Of a stretch of 64,000 nt of DNA, positions 28,141-40,171 are shown piece by piece; within the stretch, counting starts at the first letter, position 1, and every line of letters begins with the position of its first letter. Below the pieces are notes generated by a model that saw only the letters and a list, made by a program, of their open reading frames with translations, was not told the DNA's origin and searched no databases. The translations under genes and the position numbers were made by a program. This stretch comes from Actinomycetales bacterium (GTDB taxonomy: Bacteria > Actinomycetota > Actinomycetes > Mycobacteriales > Micromonosporaceae), in contig PKFB01000002.1 of NCBI GenBank assembly GCA_002919305.1, positions 1 to 64,000 of the forward strand, written 5' to 3'.

Positions 28141-29118
28141 GTGGGCGTGGGTACGGCTCAGTTTTCAGCGGAGACCGGGCGGCACGGCGAGTGGGTGCGG
28201 CAGAGCAACCGATTCACCGATCGGATCACTGTGGATTCGACGTCACCTCCTGGGGGTGGGCCCGACGAGTACGGGCGCTGGCCGGTGGAGCCAGGCCGGT
28301 ACCGGCTCGTGGTGTCCCTGGCCTGCCCGTGGGCGCACCGCGCCATCATCGTGCGTCGACTCCTGGGGTTAGACGTCGACGACGTGATCTCCCTGGCCGT
28401 GGTGGATCCGATCCGGGATGAGCGGGGCTGGCGGTTCACACTCGACCCCGACGGTCGGGATCCGGTGCTGGGGATTCGGTTCCTCGCCGAGGCCTACCAG
28501 GCCACTGATCCAAACTACCGCGGTCGGGTCACCGTACCAGCGATCATCGACACTCTCAGTGGTCGAGTGGTGACCAATGACTACCCCCAGATCACGCTCG
28601 ATTTCATCACGCAATGGCGGGCGTACCACCGACCGGGTGCGCCGGATCTGTATCCGGAGGCGCTCAGGCCAAAGATGGATGCGTTGATGGAGGAGATCTA
28701 CCGGGACGTCAACAACGGCGTGTACCGGTGTGGGTTCGCCACGACCCAGGAGGCCTACGAAGCGGCGTACGACCAGCTCTTCGCCCGACTGGATGCGCTG
28801 GAAAACCGGCTGTCCCAGCGGCGCTATCTGATGGGGGACGCGATCACAGAGGCTGACATCCGGCTATTTACGACGCTGGTGCGTTTCGACGCGGTTTACC
28901 ACGGCCATTTCAAATGCAACCGGAACAAACTTACCGAGATGCCGGTGCTGTGGGCCTACGCCCGGGATCTGTTCCAAACCCCAGGGTTCGGCGAAACCGT
29001 CGACTTCGATCACATCAAGCGGCACTACTACGGGACGCACGACAAGATCAACCCCAACGGCATCGTGCCCAAGGGTCCGGATCTGTCCGGGTGGACCACG
29101 CCGCACGGTCGGGGCTGA
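28141..29118 (+). CDS. Glutathione S-transferase/glutathionyl-hydroquinone reductase-like protein
   Basis: 325 residues, resembling the YqjG/ECM4 family. The catalytic loop ACPWAHRAIIVRRLLG near residue 63 has the cysteine used by these reductases. The conserved NDYPQITLDF and the C-terminal helical domain (RYLMGDAITEADIRLFTTLVRFDAVY) are present. These enzymes reduce glutathionyl-hydroquinones; actinobacteria generally use mycothiol instead of glutathione, so the true thiol is open. The GTG start is 37 bp from the divergent acetyltransferase frame. It is transcribed alone. Confidence 0.85.
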   Translation: MGVGTAQFSAETGRHGEWVRQSNRFTDRITVDSTSPPGGGPDEYGRWPVEPGRYRLVVSLACPWAHRAIIVRRLLGLDVDDVISLAVVDPIRDERGWRFTLDPDGRDPVLGIRFLAEAYQATDPNYRGRVTVPAIIDTLSGRVVTNDYPQITLDFITQWRAYHRPGAPDLYPEALRPKMDALMEEIYRDVNNGVYRCGFATTQEAYEAAYDQLFARLDALENRLSQRRYLMGDAITEADIRLFTTLVRFDAVYHGHFKCNRNKLTEMPVLWAYARDLFQTPGFGETVDFDHIKRHYYGTHDKINPNGIVPKGPDLSGWTTPHGRG

Positions 29119-29545
29119 ACCCGCGAGCCCGCCAGGTGGCTTGGGCTGGTCGAGCCGGACCCGCCAACGACAACGCTGAGTAGTAGGTCACACTCACACG
29201 ATGATTCGTGATGCGTGATGCCAGGCATGTGATGCCAGGCAGTGGTGCCCTCGATGGGAATCCCACCCTGCGGCGCTCCGTCGGATGAGATGGCCGGGAC
29301 CGGGCGGTACGCGTCAGCATGGGGTTCTGGAACGCCGGTGGGCCGCCAGGCAGGGGGCCGCGGTCAGCGCACCTGATGCCATGGTCGGCTGAACCGACCG
29401 GTTACGCCAGGCGTGTCCGGAGCCTCACCATCCGCGTACCAGGGGAAATTACTGGTCTTTTCGTCAGGTTTCCGGCGGAGGGTGACAGGTTCCCGGGAGG
29501 GGCGAATACGATGGTCACCGATGACCGTCCCAGGGAGCGCTACCC
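29119..29545. other. 427-bp gap before secA
   Basis: No gene is seen. The stretch 29213-29245 has a tandem duplication of GTGATGCCAGGCA. It should hold the secA promoter, but no box stands out. Confidence 0.4.
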
Positions 29546-32539
<2,994 letters not shown>

Positions 32540-32658
32540 GCCATCTAAGCCCGACATCCCCGGGTATCTGAAGCCGGGGATGCGAGGTAACACCGGCGCT
32601 GTGGACGTAGAGGCAGAGGAGGCGGTGGCGTAACTCATCGGCAGCCGCCTATCCATGG

Positions 32659-32694
32659 ATGAGGTGTGGCTCTCGTGGGGGAGCCACACCTCAT
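32659..32694 (+). terminator. Terminator downstream of secA
   Basis: Arms ATGAGGTGTGGCTC (32659-32672) and GAGCCACACCTCAT (32681-32694) pair over 14 bp, then TTAT follows. It can also serve the convergent Rv3235-like gene. A weaker stem CATCCCCGG/CCGGGGATG lies at 32555-32582. Confidence 0.88.
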
Positions 32695-32721
32695 TTATGT
32701 GCATTCGCTTGCCTGTCCACA

Positions 32722-33345
32722 TCAGATGACCTGGAGGAACGTGCACAGCCAGCGGTTGTCGTGAGCCTCCATCCGTAGCGCGATGGCCCAGCTGCGCCCG
32801 TGCTGCTCCAGCACCACCGCGGCCTCCACAGCCCGTGGATGGGGTTGGGAGGTACGGATAGTATTGATCTTGATGCGGGGAGTGTTGGGGGCGTTCTGGC
32901 TGTTTCGCCGACGCATCGGAACCGGCAACTCGGCCATGAGTCGGCCGTAGCCCGCGGGCGTGCAACAGATGCGGAGCTGCCGGAGCGGGCGCCGCCCCTC
33001 CAACACCTCAACGCAGAGCTTGACAAACCCCCGAACCCCGGCCTTGGGGTCAGGCAGAAGACCTTGGGACTGCCGATCTGACGGGTTCCCACGGGTGCCG
33101 TCGGAGGTGGAGTTGCGTCGACGTCGCCGGGATAGCGCCTCCCACTGCCCTGATCCGGGCTGCGGACGCTCCCACTCCAAGGGCAGTTCCCGATCCAGCG
33201 GCAACTCGACGCCCGGGTCTGGAACGAGGACCAAACGCGCGCGCTCGCGAGGGAGAGCGTCGTCGTAAGGAGGCTCCAGATGTGGCGCCGGGCGTAGCCG
33301 CGGGAAGCCGGAGTGGATGGGATCGGCGGCCAGTGGTGCGGTCAC
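32722..33345 (-). CDS. Rv3235-like conserved actinobacterial protein
   Basis: 207 residues. A disordered Pro/Arg-rich N-terminal half (1-95) is followed by a small conserved domain, from VRGFVKLCVEVLEGRRPLRQL through HPRAVEAAVVLEQHGRSWA to WLCTFLQVI. This fits the family named after mycobacterial Rv3235, found close to secA; function is unknown. It has no membrane segment. GAGGAG sits 7 bases before its GTG. Tandem 10-bp repeats lie 20-60 bp upstream of the start, which suggests regulation shared with the small HTH gene 365 bp away. Confidence 0.78.
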   Translation of the reverse strand: MTAPLAADPIHSGFPRLRPAPHLEPPYDDALPRERARLVLVPDPGVELPLDRELPLEWERPQPGSGQWEALSRRRRRNSTSDGTRGNPSDRQSQGLLPDPKAGVRGFVKLCVEVLEGRRPLRQLRICCTPAGYGRLMAELPVPMRRRNSQNAPNTPRIKINTIRTSQPHPRAVEAAVVLEQHGRSWAIALRMEAHDNRWLCTFLQVI

Positions 33346-33364
33346 GGTGTCTCCTCGGCGTCCG

Positions 33365-33404
33365 TCAATGCTTGCGTTTGCGCTCGGTTGCCTTCGTTTG
33401 CCTA
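33365..33404 (+). repeat. 10-bp tandem repeat cluster A before the Rv3235-like gene
   Basis: Four in-phase units: TCAATGCTTG, CGTTTGCGCT, CGGTTGCCTT, CGTTTGCCTA. The TGC core recurs every 10 bp, so all copies face the same side of the helix. The cluster lies 20-60 bp upstream of the start at 33345 and matches clusters B and C. A binding site for a protein that binds head to tail is likely. Confidence 0.6.
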
Positions 33405-33437
33405 ATCCTGTTTGTAGCGGCCACCGGCAAGAGGGTC

Positions 33438-33467
33438 AAGAAGCTTGCGTTTGCTTTCGTTTGCTTT
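33438..33467 (+). repeat. 10-bp tandem repeat cluster B
   Basis: Two perfect copies of CGTTTGCTTT (33448-33457 and 33458-33467) follow a weaker unit, AAGAAGCTTG. It starts 73 bp, about seven helical turns, from cluster A. The rest of the 364-bp gap (33346-33709) shows no gene. Confidence 0.6.
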
Positions 33468-33709
33468 GGAACAGGCACTTGTGACTTCTATGCTGAGACC
33501 GGCAAGAAGTTCATGCCGTCGGCTTCCTGACACGAACCGTCACAGGACGGGATGAGGGTGGGGGCGGTCGCGGTCGCTTGTGATCGCGGCGGACGTCAGT
33601 GGGCAGACGCGCGCCAGACGTGGGAGAGCTGTCAAGGCGTCAGAGCTGACGACAAAGGCGCGGGCAAGTCATGCGCGCGACAAGAAAAGGTAAAGTAAAA
33701 AAGGGGTAT

Positions 33710-33952
33710 TTAGGACAAATCTTCGTCTATTTCGTCCCGATTTGTTAGTGGATTAGCGCGGATCCACTCCGCCGTCTCCTTGTACTTGAGCTGGATGTAC
33801 TCCTCCAGCTTGGCGATCTCCACCCGCCACTGCCCCCGGCCACCGATTTTGATCGCGGGCAATTCACCGCTGCGCACCATGTGGTAGACCTGCGACACCG
33901 AGACGTTGAGGATCTCAGCGACGTCAGACAGCTGCAGGAACCTCGGCTGCAT
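33710..33952 (-). CDS. Small helix-turn-helix DNA-binding protein (HTH_17/excisionase type)
   Basis: 80 residues. The helix-turn-helix is FLQLSDVAEILNVSVSQVYHMVRSGELPAIKI, followed by the wing GGRGQWRVE and a helical C-terminus. It is a MerR-like single winged helix, as in excisionases and BldC-like regulators, without an effector domain. GAGGAG nine bases upstream decides for ATG 33952; the 29 upstream codons to 34039 contain the repeat cluster C instead. Identical 10-bp repeats before this gene and before the Rv3235-like gene suggest that it controls both. There is no phage gene around, so a regulator is likelier than an excisionase. Confidence 0.85.
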   Translation of the reverse strand: MQPRFLQLSDVAEILNVSVSQVYHMVRSGELPAIKIGGRGQWRVEIAKLEEYIQLKYKETAEWIRANPLTNRDEIDEDLS

Positions 33953-34000
33953 GAGGTCAGGCTCCTCTACAGGGCACGTTGCGCGGGTGTCGTACCGTTG

Positions 34001-34030
34001 CCGTTGCCTTAGTTTGCCATCGATTGCTTT
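34001..34030 (+). repeat. 10-bp tandem repeat cluster C before the HTH gene
   Basis: Units CCGTTGCCTT, AGTTTGCCAT and CGATTGCTTT repeat the TTGC core at exactly 10-bp spacing in the same orientation as clusters A and B. It lies about 48-78 bp upstream of the HTH start, in the 214-bp divergent gap to the acyltransferase gene. Confidence 0.6.
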
Positions 34031-34166
34031 GTTGGCCACCCTCTCGGACCATATCCGGTTCGGTAATGTCGGTTCGGCCCACGCCGCCTCAAACGAGCGA
34101 CCGAGACGATCACCATGACACGATGGGCACGAGAAATCCGTCAGGACTACCCGTGGGGAAGGTCAT

Positions 34167-35540
34167 ATGCCCGATCGGCTCAGCCTGACCGATGTGTCCT
34201 TCCTGCATCGGGAGGATGTGAACGGCCCGATCCATGTGGGCAGCCTCGGGCTGCTTCGTCCCGGGCCTGGTGGCCTGACGTACTCCGACCTGTGTGACAT
34301 CGTCGAACGGCGCCTGGATCTGGTCCCTCGTTATCGACAGAAGATCCGCGCGGTGCCGGCGGGATTGGCCCGACCCGTCTGGGTGGACGATCCCGAGTTT
34401 GATGTTCGGTTTCACGTACGCCGATCCATCCTGCCCCGGCCTGGAACCACCCAGCAGCTGCGGGAGCTGGTCGCCCGCGTCATGGCGCGACGCGTAGACC
34501 GGAAGCATCCGCTGTGGGAGATGTACCTGGTGGAAGGACTAGAGGACGGCCGGGTCGGCCTGCTGTCCAAGACGCACCAGGCGATGATCGACACAGGGAC
34601 CGTCGATCTGACCCAGGTGATCCTCGCCCATCGCCCTGCTGACGTCGTCGCTGACGGGGCCAGCGGTCAGTGGCAGCCCGCTCCTGCGCCCAGTGACCTG
34701 GGATTGGTGGTCCGTGCCGTCGGTGACCTGATCCGCCAGCCCACCCGGATCATGGACACCCTGCGGCTGAGGCTGCTGCACAGTGACCGTGGCACCCTGA
34801 CCACGCTCGCCTCCGGAATCATCTCCGCGGCCCGGACCGCGGCCCGGCCAGCGCCACCGAGCCCACTGAACACCGAAATCGGCTCGCAGCGCAGCTTCGC
34901 GATGCTCCGAACAGAACTGGAGGACTACCGCCGGATCCGACGCGCCTACGGCACCACGATCACCGGCGTGGTGCTCGCCACCATCACAGGAGCGTTGCGA
35001 TCCTGGCTGCTGATGCGCGGCGAACCACTGAACGGACAGCAGATCCTGCGAGCCCTGGTGCCGGTCAGCGCGGGGGGTGTCCGGGACACCCGGGTGGATT
35101 CGCTGCTGGTCGACCTGCCGGTAGGGGAGCGTGACCCCAGGGTCCGGCTGCACCAAATCTCGTACGCTTTGGATTCTCAGCGACAGACCGGTCAATTCGT
35201 CAGCGCCAGCGTCCTGATCGGCCTGTCCGGATTTGCTCCGCCGACGTTGCACACTCTGGGAGCCAAGGCGGCGGCCGGTCTGTCCCGTCGGCTCTACAAC
35301 TTGATGATCACGAACGTGCCGGGGCCGCAAGAGCCCCTTTACCTGGATGGCGCCCGCCTGGAGGAGGTGTACCCGGTGCAGCCGTTGAGTCAGGGACAGG
35401 CATTGGCGATCGGGGTCACGTCCTACCACGGCGGGGTCTATTACGGATTGAACGCCGACCGCCGCACGATCAGCGATCCTGATCCGATCGCTGACCTGAT
35501 CGCTGAATCCCTCACCGAGTTGGTGGAGACCGTACCGTGA
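34167..35540 (+). CDS. Wax ester synthase/diacylglycerol acyltransferase family protein with altered active site
   Basis: 457 residues of the WS/DGAT family, which makes triacylglycerol or wax esters from acyl-CoA. N-terminal [13 protein letters not shown] and the C-terminal [16 protein letters not shown] and [12 protein letters not shown] segments are typical. The catalytic HHxxxDG, however, reads H137-Q138-A-M-I-D142-T143: the second histidine, the catalytic base, is glutamine, and the final glycine is threonine. It may be inactive, or a paralogue with another role. Its stop overlaps the next start by four bases (GTGA). No membrane segment is seen; such proteins bind membranes or lipid droplets peripherally. 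Confidence 0.85.
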   Translation: MPDRLSLTDVSFLHREDVNGPIHVGSLGLLRPGPGGLTYSDLCDIVERRLDLVPRYRQKIRAVPAGLARPVWVDDPEFDVRFHVRRSILPRPGTTQQLRELVARVMARRVDRKHPLWEMYLVEGLEDGRVGLLSKTHQAMIDTGTVDLTQVILAHRPADVVADGASGQWQPAPAPSDLGLVVRAVGDLIRQPTRIMDTLRLRLLHSDRGTLTTLASGIISAARTAARPAPPSPLNTEIGSQRSFAMLRTELEDYRRIRRAYGTTITGVVLATITGALRSWLLMRGEPLNGQQILRALVPVSAGGVRDTRVDSLLVDLPVGERDPRVRLHQISYALDSQRQTGQFVSASVLIGLSGFAPPTLHTLGAKAAAGLSRRLYNLMITNVPGPQEPLYLDGARLEEVYPVQPLSQGQALAIGVTSYHGGVYYGLNADRRTISDPDPIADLIAESLTELVETVP

Positions 35541-36055
35541 GACAAAGATCGACCAGGGTATATCTTTCGGCAACCCTTCCGCTCCTTGCCCGCCTTCGGG
35601 AGCAGGGGGCGCTGCCGGCACCGGAGCTGACCGCTCACGCGGTCACCCCCGGGCTACGAGAGTGGTACGCGGAGGGCGATGAGGAAGAGCTGGAGTACAT
35701 CGCCTTCACCCGCGCCGCCCAAGACGCCCTCCACCTGCTTCGCGCCGACCCGGCCGCGCCCCGTCGACGGGTCGTGGTGTCGGTCGATGTCCCCAACGGC
35801 CAGGTGCAAGTCACGGACGCCGAGTTGGGAGCCAGCGCGGTACGCGTCACCGCAGAGGTGCCTCTCGCCGCGGTGGCGGCCATCCACGTCGACGGAGCGG
35901 AAGCGGTCGATAGCGTCACCGCGGCCGTCGAGGTCGTGGCAGCGGCGGCGGCCGGTGATTCCGACGCTCAGTTCACCGTGGACAGCGTCGAGGAGCATGA
36001 GCTGGAGTGGTACGACGTCTCCGAGCTTGAGCATTTAACGAGCGCGGACTTTTAA
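35537..36055 (+). CDS. DUF6912-like hypothetical protein
   Basis: 172 residues, acidic, no signal or membrane segment. It starts with [18 protein letters not shown] and continues with [20 protein letters not shown] and [12 protein letters not shown], which resembles the actinobacterial DUF6912 family. The start overlaps the WS/DGAT stop, so the two are coupled. Function is unknown. Confidence 0.7.
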   Translation: MRQRSTRVYLSATLPLLARLREQGALPAPELTAHAVTPGLREWYAEGDEEELEYIAFTRAAQDALHLLRADPAAPRRRVVVSVDVPNGQVQVTDAELGASAVRVTAEVPLAAVAAIHVDGAEAVDSVTAAVEVVAAAAAGDSDAQFTVDSVEEHELEWYDVSELEHLTSADF

Positions 36056-36185
36056 CTCTTCACGCCCGTCACCCTTCAAGCCCAGCCCGCCCGGGCGTGG
36101 CCGAGGATCGACCGGTGGACGCGCCGATATCCAGCGCGCGGCGGTGACCCCGTCACGCCCAGGCTTTTCAGTCGCGTCTTCTTCC

Positions 36186-37361
36186 TCAGCCTTTTTTCTT
36201 AGCCGCTTCTTTCTGAGCCACCGTGTCGCGCTGCGTCGCCTCGGGGTTCTTCCCCTCGCGGCGTGCGCGCCGGGCCTCCTGGCGTTCCGCGGCGGCGATG
36301 AGCTTGGCGTCCCGTTCGGCCGCCTTCCGAGCAGCGGCCTGCTTCGCCGCGAGGCGCTTCGCGCTGGGGCGTTCCCGACCCAGCGCCAACACGGCGGTGA
36401 CCGCGCCAGCGAAGAAAATGATCAGCGCGCCGTTGAACCGGGCATCGTTGAGCAGTTCCAGGATCAGGAAATTCCCGATGTCAATCCCCAGGCCCGCGCT
36501 GACCAGCCGGTCCTGGGTGTTCTGGGTGATCACCTCACCGATCAGCAGAAAAGCCCCAGCGCCGCCGCCGGTCAAGATCCGGCCGGGGAGCCCTACGCGG
36601 GAGCCACGCAGCAACAGATGCGCTAGGACCCCGGCGACCAGACCCGCGAGGAGGCCACCGATCAGGGAGATCCGTTGCTGAGCCTCGATCACCTCGCTGG
36701 CCGAACCACCCCCGTCGAAAGCCCGCCGCAGCGGGGTGGTGAAGAACGCCAGGATGACCTGGGTGACGGCGACTCCAAGCGCGCCAGCGAGCGCCCCGGT
36801 GAGGATCTGCGCTGGACGAATCGCCGAGATCAGGCCACCGACTAAGCCCGCGAGAGCGACGCTGAAGGCCGCGACCCGAGCGGCCTCCGACATGCTGTGC
36901 TCCGCCGCGTACGTGAGCCCACCTAAAGCCGCGCCGGTGACCAGTCCGACCCCTAACCCACCGAGCAGCCGCAGCCACCAACGAGCCGCTCGTCCGCGAC
37001 GCCCCTGTCCGATCTGCTGGACGACGAGCCCAAGCGCGGCGCCGACCGTGATCGCAGCCGGCACGATGGTGGCCAACGCGTAGGCGTAGTACGAGAGGTA
37101 GAAGTCCAGGGCGTCCGGGTAGTACTCGGAGGTCGTGGCGCTTCCCGACCACAGGCGGGCCGCGTACACCAACGCCGACCCGGCGAGCAGGGCGGCGAGC
37201 AGCCTCATTGACGGTGCAGGAGCCTCACCGGTCGCGCGGCCCCGGCCAGCGTTCGCTCCGACAGCCGTGGTCGTCCCGGTGTCGGTCCCGGGCTGGTCAG
37301 CCGCGGTCTTATCGGCAGGGTCGGCGGTTGTCCGGTGGTGTTTCTTCCCGGAGGTGGTCAC
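36186..37361 (-). CDS. Polytopic membrane protein of unknown function
   Basis: 391 residues. A hydrophilic Thr/Asp/Lys-rich N-terminus of about 50 residues precedes roughly seven hydrophobic helices (from MRLLAALLAGSALVYAARLW on) with many GxxxG-like turns. A charged Ala/Lys/Arg-rich tail of 70 residues ends in KKKG and is probably a cytoplasmic helix. No transporter motif is recognised. The start at GTG 37361 (MTTSGKKHH) is chosen since the 38 upstream codons read as non-coding; the ribosome site is weak. It is convergent with the DUF6912-like gene and divergent from pruA. Confidence 0.7.
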   Translation of the reverse strand: MTTSGKKHHRTTADPADKTAADQPGTDTGTTTAVGANAGRGRATGEAPAPSMRLLAALLAGSALVYAARLWSGSATTSEYYPDALDFYLSYYAYALATIVPAAITVGAALGLVVQQIGQGRRGRAARWWLRLLGGLGVGLVTGAALGGLTYAAEHSMSEAARVAAFSVALAGLVGGLISAIRPAQILTGALAGALGVAVTQVILAFFTTPLRRAFDGGGSASEVIEAQQRISLIGGLLAGLVAGVLAHLLLRGSRVGLPGRILTGGGAGAFLLIGEVITQNTQDRLVSAGLGIDIGNFLILELLNDARFNGALIIFFAGAVTAVLALGRERPSAKRLAAKQAAARKAAERDAKLIAAAERQEARRARREGKNPEATQRDTVAQKEAAKKKG

Positions 37362-37590
37362 GCCCCCGAGGGTACGCGTGGCCCACGGCGGCCCGACCAG
37401 CGCGGTCGGCGGATCCGGGCAGTGCGGTGAAGCAGGGCAGGGACGCCCGTGGGGAAGAAACGCGATGACGACCATGTGACGAATCCGGGCGCAACCGCGT
37501 CTCCGTGTCAGGATGGGAGCAGGCGCACAACGCCGAATAGCTCAACAACGGTAGGCCCACAAAGCCAGATATGTAGCTTGAGGAGTCGCC

Positions 37591-39219
37591 ATGGACGCCG
37601 TCTTCTCCGTTCCCGCACCGCGCAACGAGCCGCCCCGGAACTACGCGCCGGGAAGCTCGGAGGCCGAAAGCCTGCGGCGCCGTATCGACCAGCTCGCCTC
37701 CGAGCAGGTCGATCTGACGATGACGATCGGCGGTGAGCAGCGGATGGCGGCCGGCGAGGAGATCACGGTGGTCCAGCCGCACCGGCACCGCCACGTCCTT
37801 GGGGTGACCCGGCAAGCAGACCGAGCGGACGTGGCCGCGGCGCTGGAGGCCGCCCGCCGGGCCGCGCCACAGTGGCGCGCCCTGCCGTATGAGGAGCGCG
37901 CCGCGATTTTCCTGCGCGCCGCGGAGCTGCTCGCCGGTCCGTGGCGAGACACCCTCAACGCCGCCACGATCCTGGGACAGTCCAAATCGGTGTATCAGGC
38001 AGAGATCGACGCGGCGTGCGAGTTAATCGATTTCTTCCGGTTCAACGTGTATTTCGGCCACAAGCTGCTCAGTGAGCAGCCGATCAGCGCCCCTGGCATG
38101 TGGAACCGGTTCGACCACCGGCCCTTGGAGGGCTTCGTCCTGGCGATCACCCCGTTCAACTTCACGTCGATCGCCGGGAACCTGCCGTCGGCGCCGGCGT
38201 TGATGGGCAACGTGGTGGTGTGGAAGCCCTCCCCGACCCAGGCGCTGGCGGCGCACTACACGATGCGTCTGCTGGAGGCTGCTGGCCTGCCGCCCGGCGT
38301 GATCAACCTGGTGACCGGTGACGGGCAGGCGGTCAGCGAGGTCGCGCTCACCGCGCCTGACCTCGCCGGTATCCACTTCACCGGCTCTACCCGCACCTTC
38401 CAGCACCTGTGGCGGACGGTCGGTCAGAACATCGACCGCTACCGCACCTACCCGCGGCTGGTCGGTGAGACCGGAGGGAAAGACTTCGTGATCGCCCATC
38501 CCAGCGCCGACGTTGAGGCGTTGCGGGTGGCGCTGATTCGGGGCGCGTTCGAGTACCAGGGACAGAAGTGTTCCGCCGTCTCCCGCGCGTACCTGCCGCG
38601 GTCTCTGTGGCAGGGTGGGTTGCGGGACGCCCTGATCGCCACCACGGAGGAGATCCAGTACGGCGACGTGACGGATCTGACGGTGTTCGGGGGCGCGGTC
38701 ATCGACCGTCGGGCCTTCACCCGACTCAGCGAGGTGCTGGATCGGGTGAAAAACGACGGCGCGTGTGAGGTCATCGCGGGCGGGACCGCGGATGACAGCG
38801 AGGGCTACTTCGTACGGCCGACGCTCGTGGAATGCACCGACCCGGGCCATGAGCTATTCACGACCGAGTACTTCGGGCCGATCCTGGCCCTGTACATCTA
38901 TGACGATGATCGTTTTGAGGAGACTGTGCGGCAAGCCGCCGATGTGGCGCCGTATGGGCTGACCGGCGCGTTGTTCGCCACCGACCGACGGGCCATTGAC
39001 TGGGCCAGTGAGGTGTTGCGGTTCTCGGCCGGGAACTACTACATCAACGACAAACCGACCGGTGCTGTGGTGGGACAGCAGCCGTTCGGAGGTGGGCGCG
39101 CCAGCGGCACCAACGACAAGGCTGGCGGCTGGCAGAACCTGGTGCGTTGGATTTCACCACGAACGATCAAGGAAACGTTCGTCCCGCCTCGGGATTGGCG
39201 ATACCCGCACATGGGGTGA
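37591..39219 (+). CDS. pruA: Delta-1-pyrroline-5-carboxylate dehydrogenase
   Basis: 542 residues, the single-function type. It oxidises the glutamate semialdehyde formed from proline to glutamate with NAD+. The catalytic cysteine is in FEYQGQKCSAVSRAY, the glutamate in LVGETGGKDFVI, and the NAD loop at FTGSTRTFQ. Residues SRxC-type and PFGGGRASGTNDKAGG at the end are typical for P5C dehydrogenases. The ATG follows GAGGAG. Its usual partner, proline dehydrogenase, is not next to it; a hairpin and a gene-poor region follow instead. Confidence 0.95.
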   Translation: MDAVFSVPAPRNEPPRNYAPGSSEAESLRRRIDQLASEQVDLTMTIGGEQRMAAGEEITVVQPHRHRHVLGVTRQADRADVAAALEAARRAAPQWRALPYEERAAIFLRAAELLAGPWRDTLNAATILGQSKSVYQAEIDAACELIDFFRFNVYFGHKLLSEQPISAPGMWNRFDHRPLEGFVLAITPFNFTSIAGNLPSAPALMGNVVVWKPSPTQALAAHYTMRLLEAAGLPPGVINLVTGDGQAVSEVALTAPDLAGIHFTGSTRTFQHLWRTVGQNIDRYRTYPRLVGETGGKDFVIAHPSADVEALRVALIRGAFEYQGQKCSAVSRAYLPRSLWQGGLRDALIATTEEIQYGDVTDLTVFGGAVIDRRAFTRLSEVLDRVKNDGACEVIAGGTADDSEGYFVRPTLVECTDPGHELFTTEYFGPILALYIYDDDRFEETVRQAADVAPYGLTGALFATDRRAIDWASEVLRFSAGNYYINDKPTGAVVGQQPFGGGRASGTNDKAGGWQNLVRWISPRTIKETFVPPRDWRYPHMG

Positions 39220-39281
39220 TCCCTGACCACGACGTACGCATGTGAAGCTGTGGCGGGGTACTGGGAACACCATCTCGTTAT

Positions 39282-39308
39282 CCGGGCGGCCGGTGGTCGG
39301 TCGCCCGG
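39282..39308 (+). terminator. Hairpin downstream of pruA
   Basis: Arms CCGGGCG (39282-39288) and CGCCCGG (39302-39308). It is the only structure of note in the 343-bp gap (39220-39562) before the next gene. Confidence 0.4.
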
Positions 39309-39562
39309 TCTTCATGTGGCGCCACGAGCCGCCATCGAGTTCCATCGACCTGGTCATGAACGACGCACTGGCCGCTTCACCCAGGCTTGTCGATAGTACG
39401 CCGAGATGTTCCTCTTTCAGGGAATACTGATGTTGAAGGAAACCTTTCGTAAGGAACAGGATGACGGCCCTAAGAATCAGGTATAGGTGATAGTGCGAGT
39501 ATCTTGAAGCGACCGGCGAGCAATATTCGACGGGGCGCTCCAATTCAAAGGGGGAGATCACG

Positions 39563-40171
39563 GTGGGTCGGGGGGATCAGGGCGTGACCTGGCTTCACGG
39601 TCCCAGAAGCGTGGAGCGGTCCTGGCCCTACGTCCTGGAGGCGGAGGCCGACTCCATGTTCCCAGGGCGCGTGCTGCTCGATAGCTGTCGTTCCCGAAGG
39701 CCCTGGTCGGAGCGGAAACGGTCTCAGTTGGAGCAGTCAGGCTATCCGTTCGCGCGGATCGTGCGGGTAGCGTTGGCTCAGTCCCTAGAATTTTCCGATT
39801 CTGTTGAGTTTTCCTCCGGTCAGCACTGGCTTGATCGGCCCGACACCCGTGCGGTCTTCATCACACTTCACTGTTGTGAACCGACGGTCCGTCCCCTGAC
39901 CGCGGAAACCGAGAAGATCAATGTTCAGATATATGGTCAGGCGGGCGAGAAATGGACCGGAATGGTGCCATTACACGGCGTTTCTCAGGGATGGCGAGTC
40001 GGCCCGTTCCAACTGCCAGGCAGCCTGTTCGCCCAGCAACGGACCGTGACAGCCGAGCTCATCTTGCGCGGTATCGCTCACCCCGGTCCCCGGCTGAATC
40101 TGCGGGTTGCGCCGATCGATCCATACCTGACGGGGCGCGCTGAGCTGTTCCGTCGCGATTCCTTCATCTGA
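39563..40171 (+). CDS. Hypothetical protein
   Basis: 202 residues, no signal peptide or membrane helix. The GTG start has a good ribosome site (GGGGGAG at 39550-39556), which supports it as a real gene. The sequence has beta-rich stretches such as VFITLHCCEPTVRPL, KINVQIYGQ and LNLRVAPIDPYLTG, but no family is recognised. Codon use is less GC-biased than in core neighbours, and it stands alone between gene-free stretches, so it may be acquired. Confidence 0.6.
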   Translation: MGRGDQGVTWLHGPRSVERSWPYVLEAEADSMFPGRVLLDSCRSRRPWSERKRSQLEQSGYPFARIVRVALAQSLEFSDSVEFSSGQHWLDRPDTRAVFITLHCCEPTVRPLTAETEKINVQIYGQAGEKWTGMVPLHGVSQGWRVGPFQLPGSLFAQQRTVTAELILRGIAHPGPRLNLRVAPIDPYLTGRAELFRRDSFI

